Shown: in pieces, positions 8,036 to 16,287 of the stretch
Numbering within the stretch: position 1 is the stretch's first letter
Layout of the letters: every line of letters starts with the position of its first letter
Origin: a virus
Virus record (IMG/VR): IMGVR_UViG_3300044949_001928
Location: 1-64,000 of that record
DNA length: 64,000 nt
Strand: one strand, 5' to 3'
Translations under genes and position numbers: made by a program
Notes under the pieces: model-generated
What the model was told of the DNA's origin: nothing
The model's database searches: none
What the model saw: the letters and a program-made list of their open reading frames with translations, nothing else

Positions 8036-8685
8036 CCGAACACGCCCCCGCCGGCCGCTTCATCGTCTTCGAGGGCATCGACGGCAGCGGTAAAACCACG
8101 CAGCTGCAGCGACTGGCCGAGTGGCTGCCCAACAGCGGCCTCATGCCCTCCGGGGCTCTGCTGCACGTCACCCGCGAACCCGGCGGCACCGCGCTAGGTC
8201 AGTCCCTGCGGCAGCTGCTGCTGCATCCTCCCGCTGGCACCGCTCCCTGCCCTATCGCTGAGCTGCTGCTCTATGCCGCCGATCGGGCTCAGCATGTCGA
8301 GACCGTAATTCGGCCGGCGCTGGCGGCAGGCGACTGGGTGCTCTGTGATCGCTTTACCGGATCTACTGCCGCTTACCAGGGCTATGGCCGCGGCTTTTCG
8401 CCGCGAGTCATCACCGAACTGGAGTGGATCGCTACCGGCGGTCTCCGGCCAGACCTGACCATCTGGCTGAAACTGCCAGTGGCGGAATCCCTGCGCCGCC
8501 GCGGCTACCGCCCCGCCGATCGCATCGAGGCCAGCGGTGAGGAGTTCCTGCAGCGCGTCGGGGACGGGTTCGCCCATCTGGCGTTGCAACGGGACTGGCA
8601 GCGCGTCAACGCGATGCAGTCAGTTGATGAGGTGGCAAAGGACTGCTCCCGCCTGGTGGGAGATTTCCTGCGGCGGGAGGCATGA
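8032..8685 (+). CDS. tmk: Thymidylate kinase
   Basis: A 217-residue dTMP kinase. It has the P-loop FEGIDGSGKTTQ near residue 15, the REPGGT motif near 47, AADRAQH near 80 and DRFTGSTAAYQG near 105. It phosphorylates dTMP to dTDP with ATP. Starting at GTG 8032, it overlaps the upstream stop by 4 nt and the downstream start by ATGA. With ThyX (48547) and dCTP deaminase (51859) it completes most of a phage-encoded dTTP route. The residue pattern is full length and intact. Confidence 0.92.
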   Translation: MTEHAPAGRFIVFEGIDGSGKTTQLQRLAEWLPNSGLMPSGALLHVTREPGGTALGQSLRQLLLHPPAGTAPCPIAELLLYAADRAQHVETVIRPALAAGDWVLCDRFTGSTAAYQGYGRGFSPRVITELEWIATGGLRPDLTIWLKLPVAESLRRRGYRPADRIEASGEEFLQRVGDGFAHLALQRDWQRVNAMQSVDEVAKDCSRLVGDFLRREA

Positions 8686-8957
8686 TCGAACTCACCCCAC
8701 GCCTGCTCTCCGCCCGCAGCATCGTCAGCGATCGGGTGATCCTCGATTGGCTGGAGGTGTGCAGACGTGCCGTGCCGATTGAGTTCGGCGTCCGTGGCCG
8801 TGGTGTTCGCACCGGTGACCTCGAGGACGCCTGGCACTGCTCGCAGTCGACGGTTTCCCGCCGGTTGGCAGCCATCAACGCAGCGCCGCCGGAGGCTGGC
8901 CTGGGGCGTGTTGAGCGCGCTCGGGGCGGCCAAGGGTGGTGGAGGGTGCTGGTGTGA
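8682..8957 (+). CDS. Small winged-helix-like protein, unknown
   Basis: A 91-residue protein with a likely helix-turn-helix in the middle (DLEDAWHCSQSTVSRRLAAI) and a C-terminal WWRV strand, like a winged helix. Two leftward genes at 58643 and 58948 share the general layout (CSSQTISRRL in one of them). It is coupled at both ends and sits between Tmk and a lysozyme-like gene. A regulatory role is possible but not shown. Confidence 0.5.
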   Translation: MIELTPRLLSARSIVSDRVILDWLEVCRRAVPIEFGVRGRGVRTGDLEDAWHCSQSTVSRRLAAINAAPPEAGLGRVERARGGQGWWRVLV

Positions 8958-9673
8958 CGCGCCGCGACCGCAGCCTCACCTACCTCCTCGGAAACCCGCC
9001 GGAGGTCGCCCCGCAGCACAGCGAGCAACCCCGATGGCTTGGGTATGTGACGGAAATCGTCACCGAACTATACAAGTTTCGGCCGGTTGCATATTGCCCG
9101 ATTCAGGAAGACGAGTATTGGCACATCGAACCAGGGAAAAAGACTACCGATCTTTGTATCGGCTACCGTCATATCGGGCCGGATGTAAGTTTCGGGCAGG
9201 TGATCACACAGGAGCAAGCTCTTCGATTACTGGTGACTGATCTCCAAGCGCTTGCCTCGAAGTTGAGCGATCTCCTGCCAGCATTTGATACGTGGTACCC
9301 ACAGATTCAAGCTGTTGTAGTCTCCCTGGTCTTCGATCAAGGATTCAATGGCTTCCGATACTCTCGGCTTGGAAGGGAAATGACGACAAACTGGTATGGC
9401 TATTATCAGCCGATGGAGTGCTACGAGGAATGCTATGAGAAATACTTCAGGAACAGGGATCGCAGCGGCAGGGATTATTCACTATACTGCGCTCACTTAG
9501 GCTTAATTGATGAGTGGCGGCTTTTGGTGCACAATCAGGCTAAGGCTAAAGCGGAGGCCAAGCGCGGCGCCAGGCGAGCAGCAATGAGGGCCAAGCGCAT
9601 CGAGGCCAGTCGATGCCATCGCGCTGGCCTGGCGACCTGGCGTGCCAGTAAGCAGACAGAGGCAGCCGCATGA
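8954..9673 (+). CDS. Degenerate lysozyme-fold protein
   Basis: About 239 residues from GTG 8954, which overlaps the upstream stop. Residues about 45-130 follow the phage T4-type lysozyme layout: a Glu-rich segment, then IGYRHIG in place of IGYGH, then TQEQALRLLVTDL, then QIQAVVVSLVFDQGFNGF in place of the usual LVSFAFNVG segment. The catalytic Glu/Asp/Thr spacing is disturbed, so activity is doubtful. The C-terminus is a basic Ala/Lys/Arg helix. The gene body (9030-9530) is much richer in A/T than its neighbours, a sign of separate origin. A second, intact lysozyme lies at 62125. Confidence 0.45.
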   Translation: MTRRDRSLTYLLGNPPEVAPQHSEQPRWLGYVTEIVTELYKFRPVAYCPIQEDEYWHIEPGKKTTDLCIGYRHIGPDVSFGQVITQEQALRLLVTDLQALASKLSDLLPAFDTWYPQIQAVVVSLVFDQGFNGFRYSRLGREMTTNWYGYYQPMECYEECYEKYFRNRDRSGRDYSLYCAHLGLIDEWRLLVHNQAKAKAEAKRGARRAAMRAKRIEASRCHRAGLATWRASKQTEAAA

Positions 9674-11082
9674 CCACCTCCCTCCGCTCTCGCCGCATCA
9701 CCACGCCCGAGGCGTTGCTGGCCGTGCTGGAGCTGGAGCGGAGGGCGTCGCCTCGCACCACCCTCGACATTCCCACCACCCTCACCGCCATCCGCGACGA
9801 CCTGCACGGGGGGCAGGTGGATCTATTCGATGACACCACAACACGAGAGATCGGTGTCGCAGCCGGCTACGGGGCCGGGAAGACCCTCGGCGCCTGCGCC
9901 AAAGCCTTCCAGCTTGCCACGCTCAATCAGGGGTTCGTCGGCTGCGTGCTGGAGCCGACCGGGCCGATGCTGCGGGACATCTGGATTCGGAAGTTCGACG
10001 CCTTCCTTGATCACTACCGCATCCCCTACACCTTCCGGGCCTCGCCGCTACCCGAGCACGTCCTACACCTTCCCTGTGGGGATACCCCAGTGCTCGCCCG
10101 CAGCTTCGAGAACTTTAAGCGGATCGTCGGACCGGACTGGGCGTGGGCGCTGGTGGACGAAGTTGACACCGTGCAGGAGCAGATCGCCGCACGGGGCTAC
10201 GAGAAGATTCTCGGCCGTATCCGGGTCGGCCACGTAAACCAACTGGCGTTCCTCTCCACTCCGGAGGGTTACGCCTGGCACTACAAAACCTTCGGCACCA
10301 ACGAGGCCGCGGCCGACACCGGTAAGCGGCTGATTCGCATGCGCAGCCAGGATAATCCACACTTACCGGAGAGCTACCTCGACAACATGCGCGAGCGCTA
10401 CACCAAGGCGATGCTTGACGCCTATATGAATGGCCTTTATGTCAACCTGAAGACCGGTCAGGTCTACGACCGCTTTAGCCGAGACCACCACGTCAAACCC
10501 CTGCCCGATGGTCTCCAGCCGTCCGACCACATTCTGGTGGGGATCGACTTCAACGTGGGCAACATGTCCGCCGTCCTGCTGGTGGCGCGAGGTCGCGCTG
10601 TTTATGCCTTCGGCGAGATCATGGGCGCCCATGACACCGACGACCTATGCCGCAAGGCCCGCCAGCGCTTCCCTCAGCGACCCCTCTACGCCTACCCTGA
10701 CGCCAGCGGAGCGAATCGCAGCACCAACGCTAGCCTGTCCGATATCGGGATCCTAAAATCCTACGGGTTTCAAAACCGGGCGCCAGAAGCAAACCCGCCG
10801 GTGCGGGACCGCGTGAATGTGGTGCAGGCCCTACTGCTCAATGCCAAGGGTGAGACGCGGCTATGGGTGTCCCCTGAATGCCCCCGCCTGATTGAATCGC
10901 TGGAGCGTCAAGGCTATGACGATCGTGGCGAGCCGGACAAAAAGAGCGGATATGACCACGCCTGCGACGCCCTGGGGTATCCATTGCACCGCCTGTTTGC
11001 CGCTGAACTAGGCTACGGTCTGAGCGGACCCATGCGCACCACCACCGCCTACATCGGCCGCGGCGGCCCCCCATCGCGGTAG
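9670..11082 (+). CDS. terL: Terminase large subunit
   Basis: A 470-residue packaging motor. The ATPase half has Walker A GYGAGKT near residue 65 and Walker B WALVDEVD near 160. The nuclease half has GIDFNVGNMSA near 295, YPDAS near 345 and GYDHACDALGY near 430, the acidic residues of the RNase H-like fold. It translocates DNA into the capsid and cuts it. ATG 9670 overlaps the upstream stop. Length and motifs are normal. Confidence 0.93.
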   Translation: MTTSLRSRRITTPEALLAVLELERRASPRTTLDIPTTLTAIRDDLHGGQVDLFDDTTTREIGVAAGYGAGKTLGACAKAFQLATLNQGFVGCVLEPTGPMLRDIWIRKFDAFLDHYRIPYTFRASPLPEHVLHLPCGDTPVLARSFENFKRIVGPDWAWALVDEVDTVQEQIAARGYEKILGRIRVGHVNQLAFLSTPEGYAWHYKTFGTNEAAADTGKRLIRMRSQDNPHLPESYLDNMRERYTKAMLDAYMNGLYVNLKTGQVYDRFSRDHHVKPLPDGLQPSDHILVGIDFNVGNMSAVLLVARGRAVYAFGEIMGAHDTDDLCRKARQRFPQRPLYAYPDASGANRSTNASLSDIGILKSYGFQNRAPEANPPVRDRVNVVQALLLNAKGETRLWVSPECPRLIESLERQGYDDRGEPDKKSGYDHACDALGYPLHRLFAAELGYGLSGPMRTTTAYIGRGGPPSR

Positions 11083-11108
11083 CTCACCCACCACCTCAAC
11101 CCACCACC

Positions 11109-11348
11109 ATGAGCGCCAACCCAGACGAGCAACACCAGCGGCAGATACAGGCCCGCATCGACGCCTGCCAAAGCGAGCTCGGCAACCTCGAAGCTGAACA
11201 GCAACGGCTAGCCGATCGCTACTCGACCCTGAGGGCTCGCATTGACGCGCTACGCGAGGAGCTGCAGCCATCGCACTGCCAGGCTGAGCCGTTTGATCAG
11301 TGGAGTGCCGATGCAGCCCTTGCGGAGAAGCGTGGGGGGCGGCCATGA
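11109..11348 (+). CDS. Small coiled-coil protein, unknown
   Basis: A 79-residue, heptad-rich protein (ELGNLEAEQQRLADRYSTL). Its ATG follows a CCCACCACC leader typical of start sites here. It is coupled to the next gene by ATGA. No family is recognised. Confidence 0.6.
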   Translation: MSANPDEQHQRQIQARIDACQSELGNLEAEQQRLADRYSTLRARIDALREELQPSHCQAEPFDQWSADAALAEKRGGRP

Positions 11349-11773
11349 TGCTCGATGCCAACGACCTCAACTTCGCCGCCCGCTACCCTTACGGCGCAAT
11401 TGTCCGCGATCGCTGGGGGAGGCGGATCCCTGGGGTGATCGCCTGTAACCCGGAGACGGGGGAGGTGATCACGTACGGCATGGGCTGGGTGGCGCACGCC
11501 TGGCACGGGTTCCTGTGGTCAGGGCCCAAGCGTGGCCCACTCACCTGGCGGTTCTACCGGCGCTTCCTGCCTGCCGGTGGCGGATACCTGGATCGCCGCC
11601 ACGGCTTTTGGCCGGCGCCGCTGACGATCGAGGCGAATTGGCGGGCCGGTACTGGCACGCCTGGCCCGAGCTCGGAGACGGCGACTAGGACTGAAGGCAT
11701 CCGCTTTACCGCGGCCATTCGGCGGTTGGATGCTGTGCTCAAGGCCAGGGCCGCTCACTCCCCCCGCGAGTGA
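11345..11773 (+). CDS. Hypothetical protein between terminase and sigma-like gene
   Basis: A 142-residue protein from ATG 11345, which overlaps the previous stop. It is rich in aromatic residues and glycine and has a YGAIVRDRWGRRIPGVI beta-type start. I do not recognise it. Confidence 0.55.
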   Translation: MMLDANDLNFAARYPYGAIVRDRWGRRIPGVIACNPETGEVITYGMGWVAHAWHGFLWSGPKRGPLTWRFYRRFLPAGGGYLDRRHGFWPAPLTIEANWRAGTGTPGPSSETATRTEGIRFTAAIRRLDAVLKARAAHSPRE

Positions 11774-11779
11774 ACCGCC

Positions 11780-12613
11780 ATGCTTGCAAAAAACTACCCA
11801 CTACCAAACAGTCAAAGCGAAAAGCTAATCACCCAAAACATTGGCCTGGCCGAGATGATGGCCAACCGCTGGGCTAGGCATACTCGGCAGGATTATGACG
11901 ACTTGATAGGCGTCGCAATGGAGGGGTTGATAATCGGTTGCAGGAAATACGATCCAGATCGTATTAACCCAGCAACGGGTGAGCCATATAAGATCTCAAC
12001 TATCGTGGTTACTACGATAAACTCTGAGATGATGCACTACTTTAGGGATCACGGATTCGTGGTTACCTTTTCCTCGAAGTGGCGAGAGAAGTGGGGCATG
12101 ATTCGACGTATGCGCGATGACGGCGCATCCATTGAGGAAATCGCGGCTAAGGCCGGCCTCAAGGGTGGCGCCACTGAGGTGCAGGAAATGCTCGCCGCCA
12201 TGAGGGGCTGCACCAACATCGACAAGGCGATCGACATCGAGGCCCGGCCCGATGGGTTCTGGATTCAGGAAAGCTCCCCCCTCCTGCAGCTGGTGCGCGA
12301 GGCATGGGCCAGCATTCGCCCGTCGGACTGCAACCTGATCCTCGCCTGGTGGGATGCCCGGCGACCGTCTGCCTCCCCGCCATCAGGGCCGATGCAGCAA
12401 CTTTCATGGCGGATCAGCGCCCTCAAGCGTGGGCAGACGCTGCGCAGGCATCAGGAGCTGACCCAGTTGGCTCTACCGGCTGAGGATCTGATCCCCGAGG
12501 GCTTTGGCCTCCTCCCCTCCGAGGTGCCGCAACTGCCGGAGCTGCAGAAGGCGCCTAGGCCAGCGCGATCGCGTCGCCGCGGCCAGGATGTGGTGCAGCT
12601 GGTGATGATATGA
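11780..12613 (+). CDS. Sigma-factor-like protein
   Basis: A 277-residue protein whose first 110 residues match sigma-70 region 2: NIGLAEMMANRW, DYDDLIGVAMEGLI, KYDP, then YKISTIVVTTINSEMMHYFRDHG. A region-3-like helix pair follows (IRRMRDDGASIEEIAAKAGL). Region 4 is not recognisable, although a basic, helical C-terminus remains. It could redirect the host RNA polymerase to late genes. It stands immediately before the first gene carrying the GGAAACCT start-associated sequence, but no direct link is shown. A related RNA-polymerase-binding or recombination protein cannot be excluded. Confidence 0.55.
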   Translation: MLAKNYPLPNSQSEKLITQNIGLAEMMANRWARHTRQDYDDLIGVAMEGLIIGCRKYDPDRINPATGEPYKISTIVVTTINSEMMHYFRDHGFVVTFSSKWREKWGMIRRMRDDGASIEEIAAKAGLKGGATEVQEMLAAMRGCTNIDKAIDIEARPDGFWIQESSPLLQLVREAWASIRPSDCNLILAWWDARRPSASPPSGPMQQLSWRISALKRGQTLRRHQELTQLALPAEDLIPEGFGLLPSEVPQLPELQKAPRPARSRRRGQDVVQLVMI

Positions 12614-12618
12614 GGCGG

Positions 12619-12630
12619 GGAAACCTGGGG
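12619..12630 (+). promoter_or_regulatory. Start-associated sequence 1 (GGAAACCTGGGG)
   Basis: Member of the GGAAACCTGAGG family; 16 nt separate it from ATG 12647. Confidence 0.75.
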
Positions 12631-12646
12631 CAGATCCTCTCCGCCG

Positions 12647-12940
12647 ATGGCTGTTCCTGATCGCGTACGGGCCCAGATCAAGCGGCTAGGACTGGAGGGC
12701 GTGAACAAGCCGAGGCGCACACCAGGGCACCCCACCAAGTCACACGTTGTCCTGGCGGCCGAGAACGGTCGGTACCAGGTGCTGAGGTTCGGTCAGCAAG
12801 GTGTCAGCGGCAGTCCCGCGAAGAAGGGTGAGAGCAAGGCCGCGAAGACTCGGCGGGCGTCATTCAAAGCCCGGCACGCGAAGAACATCGCAAAAGGGAA
12901 GATGAGCGCGGCGTACTGGGCAGATCGTGTAAAGTGGTGA
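12647..12940 (+). CDS. Conserved phage small basic protein
   Basis: A 97-residue basic protein with two stretches that I recall from many phage genomes, including cyanophages: RRTPGHPTKSHVVLA near residue 23, with RFGQQGV after it, and SFKARHAKNIAKGKMSAAYW near the end. The role is unknown. It usually lies near head genes, as it does here. It is the first gene with a GGAAACCT element. Confidence 0.75.
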   Translation: MAVPDRVRAQIKRLGLEGVNKPRRTPGHPTKSHVVLAAENGRYQVLRFGQQGVSGSPAKKGESKAAKTRRASFKARHAKNIAKGKMSAAYWADRVKW

Positions 12941-12960
12941 GCATCGGTCGGCTTCCCACC

Positions 12961-13179
12961 ATGCTCGCCCCGTCACTGTTTCTCTTGAGGCTCACATCCC
13001 TCTGCGGGGGGTTTGCCTTATTCCGCTCTGCAACGCTGCTTTACACCGGGCGTAGCGAGATGCCGTCGCCTGATTGCCTCTCGTTCTACCTTTTGTACTA
13101 CCTCCTGCAGGCTGCCGTGGCACTTTGTGTCATGCTGGCGTGGGGGTTTGTGGAGGAGAAGATGGGGGCGAGGGCATGA
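12961..13179 (+). CDS. Small membrane protein with two TM segments
   Basis: About 72 residues from ATG 12961, chosen for its CCCACC leader; a GTG at 12937 is possible. Two hydrophobic stretches (LFLLRLTSLCGGFALF and FYLLYYLLQAAVALCVMLAW) suggest a membrane hairpin. It is coupled by ATGA to the next gene. A holin-like role is possible but the context is not lytic. Confidence 0.5.
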   Translation: MLAPSLFLLRLTSLCGGFALFRSATLLYTGRSEMPSPDCLSFYLLYYLLQAAVALCVMLAWGFVEEKMGARA

Positions 13180-13508
13180 GCGCCGCAAGCAACGGAGGCC
13201 CTGTTCGGCCGGGTACTGCTTGGTCCGATCCCGACGAGCGGGAAGCCTTCTTCCCTGCTGCTGGAGCAATTCGGGCTACTGAGCGTGTTCTCACCGAAGA
13301 CTTGCAACCCGACCCGATCGCGTTGAGTGAGCGGCTACCAGGGGGTGGCGACATTCTCAAGGCCGGGCCGTGCTCTCTCGCCTGGCTTGGCCGTGAACTC
13401 CCAGGGGGGTACTGGGAGTGGGAGCTGGCAGACCTTTGCTTCGCCACTCTTTACACCCACTGGCTCCCCGCCAGCGTCCGATACCTGCCGGCGAGGGTGG
13501 AGCTGTGA
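13176..13508 (+). CDS. Hypothetical protein, ends in duplicated sequence
   Basis: A 110-residue soluble protein from ATG 13176. Its last eight codons lie in a 25-bp direct repeat found again at 14052-14076, so its C-terminus (LPARVEL) is the same as that of the 23-codon remnant at 14005. The family is unknown. Confidence 0.55.
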   Translation: MSAASNGGPVRPGTAWSDPDEREAFFPAAGAIRATERVLTEDLQPDPIALSERLPGGGDILKAGPCSLAWLGRELPGGYWEWELADLCFATLYTHWLPASVRYLPARVEL

Positions 13509-14008
13509 CCGAACACGACCCCACAGGCCGCGACCAGCACGAACCCGGTGCGAAGCTCGATGCCGGCAAGCCTCGCCCCGCCCTGGTGCTGGGCGGTTTC
13601 GTTCACGCCCTGAAGGCTGTCACTGAGGTCGGCACGTTCGGTGCCGCGAAGTACACCGACAACGGCTGGCGAACAGTCCCTGATGGCCCGCAGCGCTACA
13701 CCGATGCCATGCTCAGGCACTGGCTGGCCGATCCTGACGGCCTTTCGTCGGACCTCGACAGTGGCCTGGCCCATGCTGCGCACCTGGCATGGAATGCCCT
13801 GGCGCGACTGGAGCTGATGTTGGCGGAGAAGCGGAAGCTGCAAGCGATGTTGGACGAGGCGTTGGGGCAGAGCAACGCGGAGAGCGCTGAGCGATCGAGG
13901 CGCCGTGCGCCGGATGCCGGGTTGGGCCCGCTGCCAACCAGGGAGTTGGCGGACCGCCTGCCCAAGCTGGGCCAGATCGACTGGAGCCGGGTCGGGCCGT
14001 TCCTATGA
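13505..14008 (+). CDS. dATP/dGTP diphosphohydrolase-like protein
   Basis: A 167-residue protein from GTG 13505. Its N-terminal 100 residues match the dATP/dGTP diphosphohydrolase N-terminal domain (MazZ-like, DUF5664): GAKLDAGKPRPALV, EVGTFGAAKYTDNGW, AMLRHWLA and DSGLAHAAHLAWNALARLEL. This family is all-helical and MazG-related; it strips pyrophosphate from purine dNTPs. In some phages it belongs to 2-aminoadenine genome pathways, but no PurZ or DatZ is visible in this window. The C-terminal tail is unrelated and charged. Confidence 0.65.
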   Translation: MTEHDPTGRDQHEPGAKLDAGKPRPALVLGGFVHALKAVTEVGTFGAAKYTDNGWRTVPDGPQRYTDAMLRHWLADPDGLSSDLDSGLAHAAHLAWNALARLELMLAEKRKLQAMLDEALGQSNAESAERSRRRAPDAGLGPLPTRELADRLPKLGQIDWSRVGPFL

Positions 14009-14076
14009 CCCTCACCCTTCGCCGCGGCGACTACCTGGAGGCGCTGCGCACCCTGCCGGCGAGGGTGGAGCTGTGA
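14005..14076 (+). pseudogene. DNA methyltransferase N-terminal remnant (23 codons)
   Basis: Starts with ATGA coupling and reads MTLTLRRGDYLEALRTLP, the common N-terminus of phage adenine methyltransferases (GDxLExLRxLP, normally followed by a DPPY motif). It then runs directly into the 25-bp direct repeat and stops. The most economical reading is a methyltransferase gene lost by recombination, with the repeat at the breakpoint. Confidence 0.5.
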
Positions 14077-14339
14077 GCACTTTTGATGCTGGCGAGGAAG
14101 TAATCAGGCGAATTGAGGAGTTGACGGATTCCGTTAAGCGTCTGAACCTCATCCCGAAAGAGATCGTCCTTGGCAGAGCTGCGTGGAGAGCGCTGAGGTT
14201 GTTTTACCTGTTTCACCTGTTCAACTACTGCGAACGCCAGCCCGAGCAGTTCACCTTTAACGGCCTTCCAGTGACCAGCCTGCCGTCGGGCTCCGACCCG
14301 TGGCGCGTTGATGTGCGATCCTCGGCTCGGAGGGGGTAG
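14073..14339 (+). CDS. Small protein, unknown (88 aa)
   Basis: Starts at GTG 14073 inside the second copy of the direct repeat. A helical N-terminus (EEVIRRIEELTDSVKRL) is followed by an aromatic patch (LFYLFHLFNYCERQPEQF). No family is recognised. Confidence 0.55.
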   Translation: MSTFDAGEEVIRRIEELTDSVKRLNLIPKEIVLGRAAWRALRLFYLFHLFNYCERQPEQFTFNGLPVTSLPSGSDPWRVDVRSSARRG

Positions 14340-14343
14340 CCAA

Positions 14344-14517
14344 ATGACTACTGAACCCAGCAACTCCCCGATAAGCCTCGCGGATCTCATTGACGCCGAA
14401 AACCCTCCGCAAATGTACTACGTGCCGGATTCCAGGGGCTTCGAGCGGAGAATTCGCCGACACATCCGCGCAAACCGTCAAACCCCAGGCCCCACCGCGC
14501 CAACCCCGGAAACCTGA
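14344..14517 (+). CDS. Small basic-tailed protein, unknown
   Basis: A 57-residue protein from ATG 14344 with a good Shine-Dalgarno (GGAGGGGG). The C-terminus is basic (ERRIRRHIRANRQ). Its stop codon is the TGA inside the start-associated sequence of the portal gene, so gene end and element are fused. Confidence 0.6.
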   Translation: MTTEPSNSPISLADLIDAENPPQMYYVPDSRGFERRIRRHIRANRQTPGPTAPTPET

Positions 14518-14519
14518 GG
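14508..14519 (+). promoter_or_regulatory. Start-associated sequence 2 (GGAAACCTGAGG)
   Basis: Lies 19 nt ahead of the portal start GTG 14539 and supplies the stop (TGA 14515-14517) of the previous gene. Confidence 0.8.
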
Positions 14520-14538
14520 CAGAACCTGGCCTAGGCGC

Positions 14539-16002
14539 GTGGAGATCGACCACCCTACAGACGACGCGAAGCTCCCGAGTTACCACCACCCGACCCTGCG
14601 TGCCGTTGAGCCGCAACTGCGGAAGGCTTACCACGTCTGGACGGGGCTGACGGGGGAGGACGGCAACGGCAAGTCGATCAAAGAGCTGTACTTGCCAAAA
14701 GAGCCACGGGAGCCCCTCGACGCCTACGAGGCACGCCTCAAGCGCTCCGTGTTCTGCCACTTCCTCACGGAAGCTATTGTTGGCCTCGCTGGTGTGCTAA
14801 ATAGTTTCACGCTGGCATCGCCTCCGAAGTCGATGGAAGCGAGACTACAGAATATCGACGGCAAGGGCAACTCTCTTAAAACGTGGTTACTTGATGCCAA
14901 TTCTCTTATGCTTCGCGATGGAGCGCTGTGCATTCAGGTGGAGATGCCACCTAATGAGGCTCGGAACAATAAAGACGTACTCGATAATGGAATTGCTCCT
15001 TACCTTGTAAAGAGGGAGCGGTCTAAAGTCATTAACTGGAGATTTCACGAAGATGGCAAACTTGACTGGGTGATCTTCCTGGAAGCAGCGCAGGAACCTG
15101 ACGGGTCCAAATACGGGGTTAAGATCGTGTACCAGTATCGCGTAGTAGGCAGGGGCTATCAGCAAGTCTTACAGCTGAAACGTGATAAGTCGGGCAAGTT
15201 TACCGTTGTAGAACAGCCAAAAATTGAGATCCTCAACAGCAAAAGAGAACTCGCCGACCGCGTGCCCGTGGTGTGGTACCCGTCCAAAGAAGCGGACTTT
15301 GGCGAAGGTGAATTGCCGTTGCAGCAAGCAATTGACTTATCGGTCGCTTACTTTCAGAAGCTGTCGGATCTATGGGAGAAGGATCATGCTTGCAATGTAA
15401 TTATTCCTGTTATTGCGGGCCAGCTTCCGCTCGCACCAGGGCAGGAGCACAATGAACTGGTGATCGGCAACAATTCGGCGATTTTCCTGGAAAACGGCGG
15501 AACCTTTAACCTTGCAACTGCTGACCCCGGCAGCATGGCGGAATCGAGGGCGCAGATTCAGGATATCGAGCGAATGATTGCCACACAAGCATTAAACTTC
15601 CGTTACGGCGATCCCGGCAACACTAAAACCGCCACACAAGCGGGAATGGAGGGAGCGCAAACGGAAAGCAAGCTCCGCGATTCCGCTGATCGGATGGCCA
15701 GCATGATGGAGGAGGTGATGCGCGTTTGGTGCATGTTCACCGGTGAAACGCTGCAACCTGACGCGGGCCTGTCGATGGCACCCAGCGTCTTCGAGCGGCC
15801 ACTCGACGCCCAGGGCATCGCCCAGCTGCAAAGGCTCACCGGCGACGGCCAGCTCCTCAGCTCGCTCACAGCCATCACGGAACTCTCCCGCCGTGGCATC
15901 TACCCAGCCCTGGACAAACCAGAGGATGAGGTGACGCGGATCAACGAGGAACAGGCTGCCGCCAGTGACGTGGGGGTGAGCGACGAATTGCTGTTGCAGT
16001 GA
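14539..16002 (+). CDS. Portal protein (DUF4055 type)
   Basis: A 487-residue protein starting at GTG, placed by the start-associated sequence. The order of features (HPTLRAVEPQLRKAYHVW, FLPKEP-type, RAxFxHFLTEAIVGLAG, then a long helical core and the RYGDPGNTKTATQAGMEG stretch) fits DUF4055 portal proteins, which form the dodecameric DNA gate at the capsid vertex. The middle (14800-15500) is A/T-richer than the ends. The MuF-type gene follows one gene later, in keeping with head-assembly context. Confidence 0.8.
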   Translation: MEIDHPTDDAKLPSYHHPTLRAVEPQLRKAYHVWTGLTGEDGNGKSIKELYLPKEPREPLDAYEARLKRSVFCHFLTEAIVGLAGVLNSFTLASPPKSMEARLQNIDGKGNSLKTWLLDANSLMLRDGALCIQVEMPPNEARNNKDVLDNGIAPYLVKRERSKVINWRFHEDGKLDWVIFLEAAQEPDGSKYGVKIVYQYRVVGRGYQQVLQLKRDKSGKFTVVEQPKIEILNSKRELADRVPVVWYPSKEADFGEGELPLQQAIDLSVAYFQKLSDLWEKDHACNVIIPVIAGQLPLAPGQEHNELVIGNNSAIFLENGGTFNLATADPGSMAESRAQIQDIERMIATQALNFRYGDPGNTKTATQAGMEGAQTESKLRDSADRMASMMEEVMRVWCMFTGETLQPDAGLSMAPSVFERPLDAQGIAQLQRLTGDGQLLSSLTAITELSRRGIYPALDKPEDEVTRINEEQAAASDVGVSDELLLQ

Positions 16003-16016
16003 TGGCGGTGAAGGAT

Positions 16017-16028
16017 GGAAACCTGAGG
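16017..16028 (+). promoter_or_regulatory. Start-associated sequence 3 (GGAAACCTGAGG)
   Basis: Exact consensus; 19 nt before ATG 16048. Confidence 0.8.
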
Positions 16029-16047
16029 GGACCCCAACTTTCCCACC

Positions 16048-16284
16048 ATGGACGAGTTCACCACCGCGGCACAGGAGCCTGACGAGGCGATGCAGGAGCC
16101 CTTTGAGGCGCTGGCTGACGACATCGAGGAAACTATTGCTACCTTCACTACCATATTCCATGACATCGACGTTCGCGATGTTCTCAAGGCGTTGATTGCT
16201 GTCGCTATGGGGTACCTGCACGCGGAAGACGATGAGGATGACGAAGATGACGAAGATGACGAAGATGACGAAGGCGAGGTGTAA
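16048..16284 (+). CDS. Acidic protein with Asp/Glu repeat tail
   Basis: A 78-residue, strongly acidic protein. A helical body (about 15-60) ends in a tail of repeated DED units encoded by a 9-bp tandem repeat (gatgacgaa type, 16230-16275). Acidic head-associated proteins can act as DNA mimics or scaffold partners; the role here is unknown. It lies between portal and MuF-type protein. The repeat tract is prone to slippage. Confidence 0.65.
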   Translation: MDEFTTAAQEPDEAMQEPFEALADDIEETIATFTTIFHDIDVRDVLKALIAVAMGYLHAEDDEDDEDDEDDEDDEGEV

Positions 16285-16287
16285 CAA

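Larger units (their letters stand above)
13484..14076 (+). repeat. 25-bp exact direct repeat pair
   Basis: Bases 13484-13508 and 14052-14076 are identical. Both copies encode LPARVEL plus a stop overlapping a GTG start. They flank the diphosphohydrolase-like gene and end a methyltransferase-like remnant, which suggests that this segment was inserted or deleted by recombination. Confidence 0.85.

Noticed and set aside
14508-14519. Resemblance of GGAAACCTGAGG to 16S rRNA helix 45
   Set aside because: The match is to the enterobacterial GGGGAACCTGCGG as I remember it; the cyanobacterial version differs, so it is probably chance.
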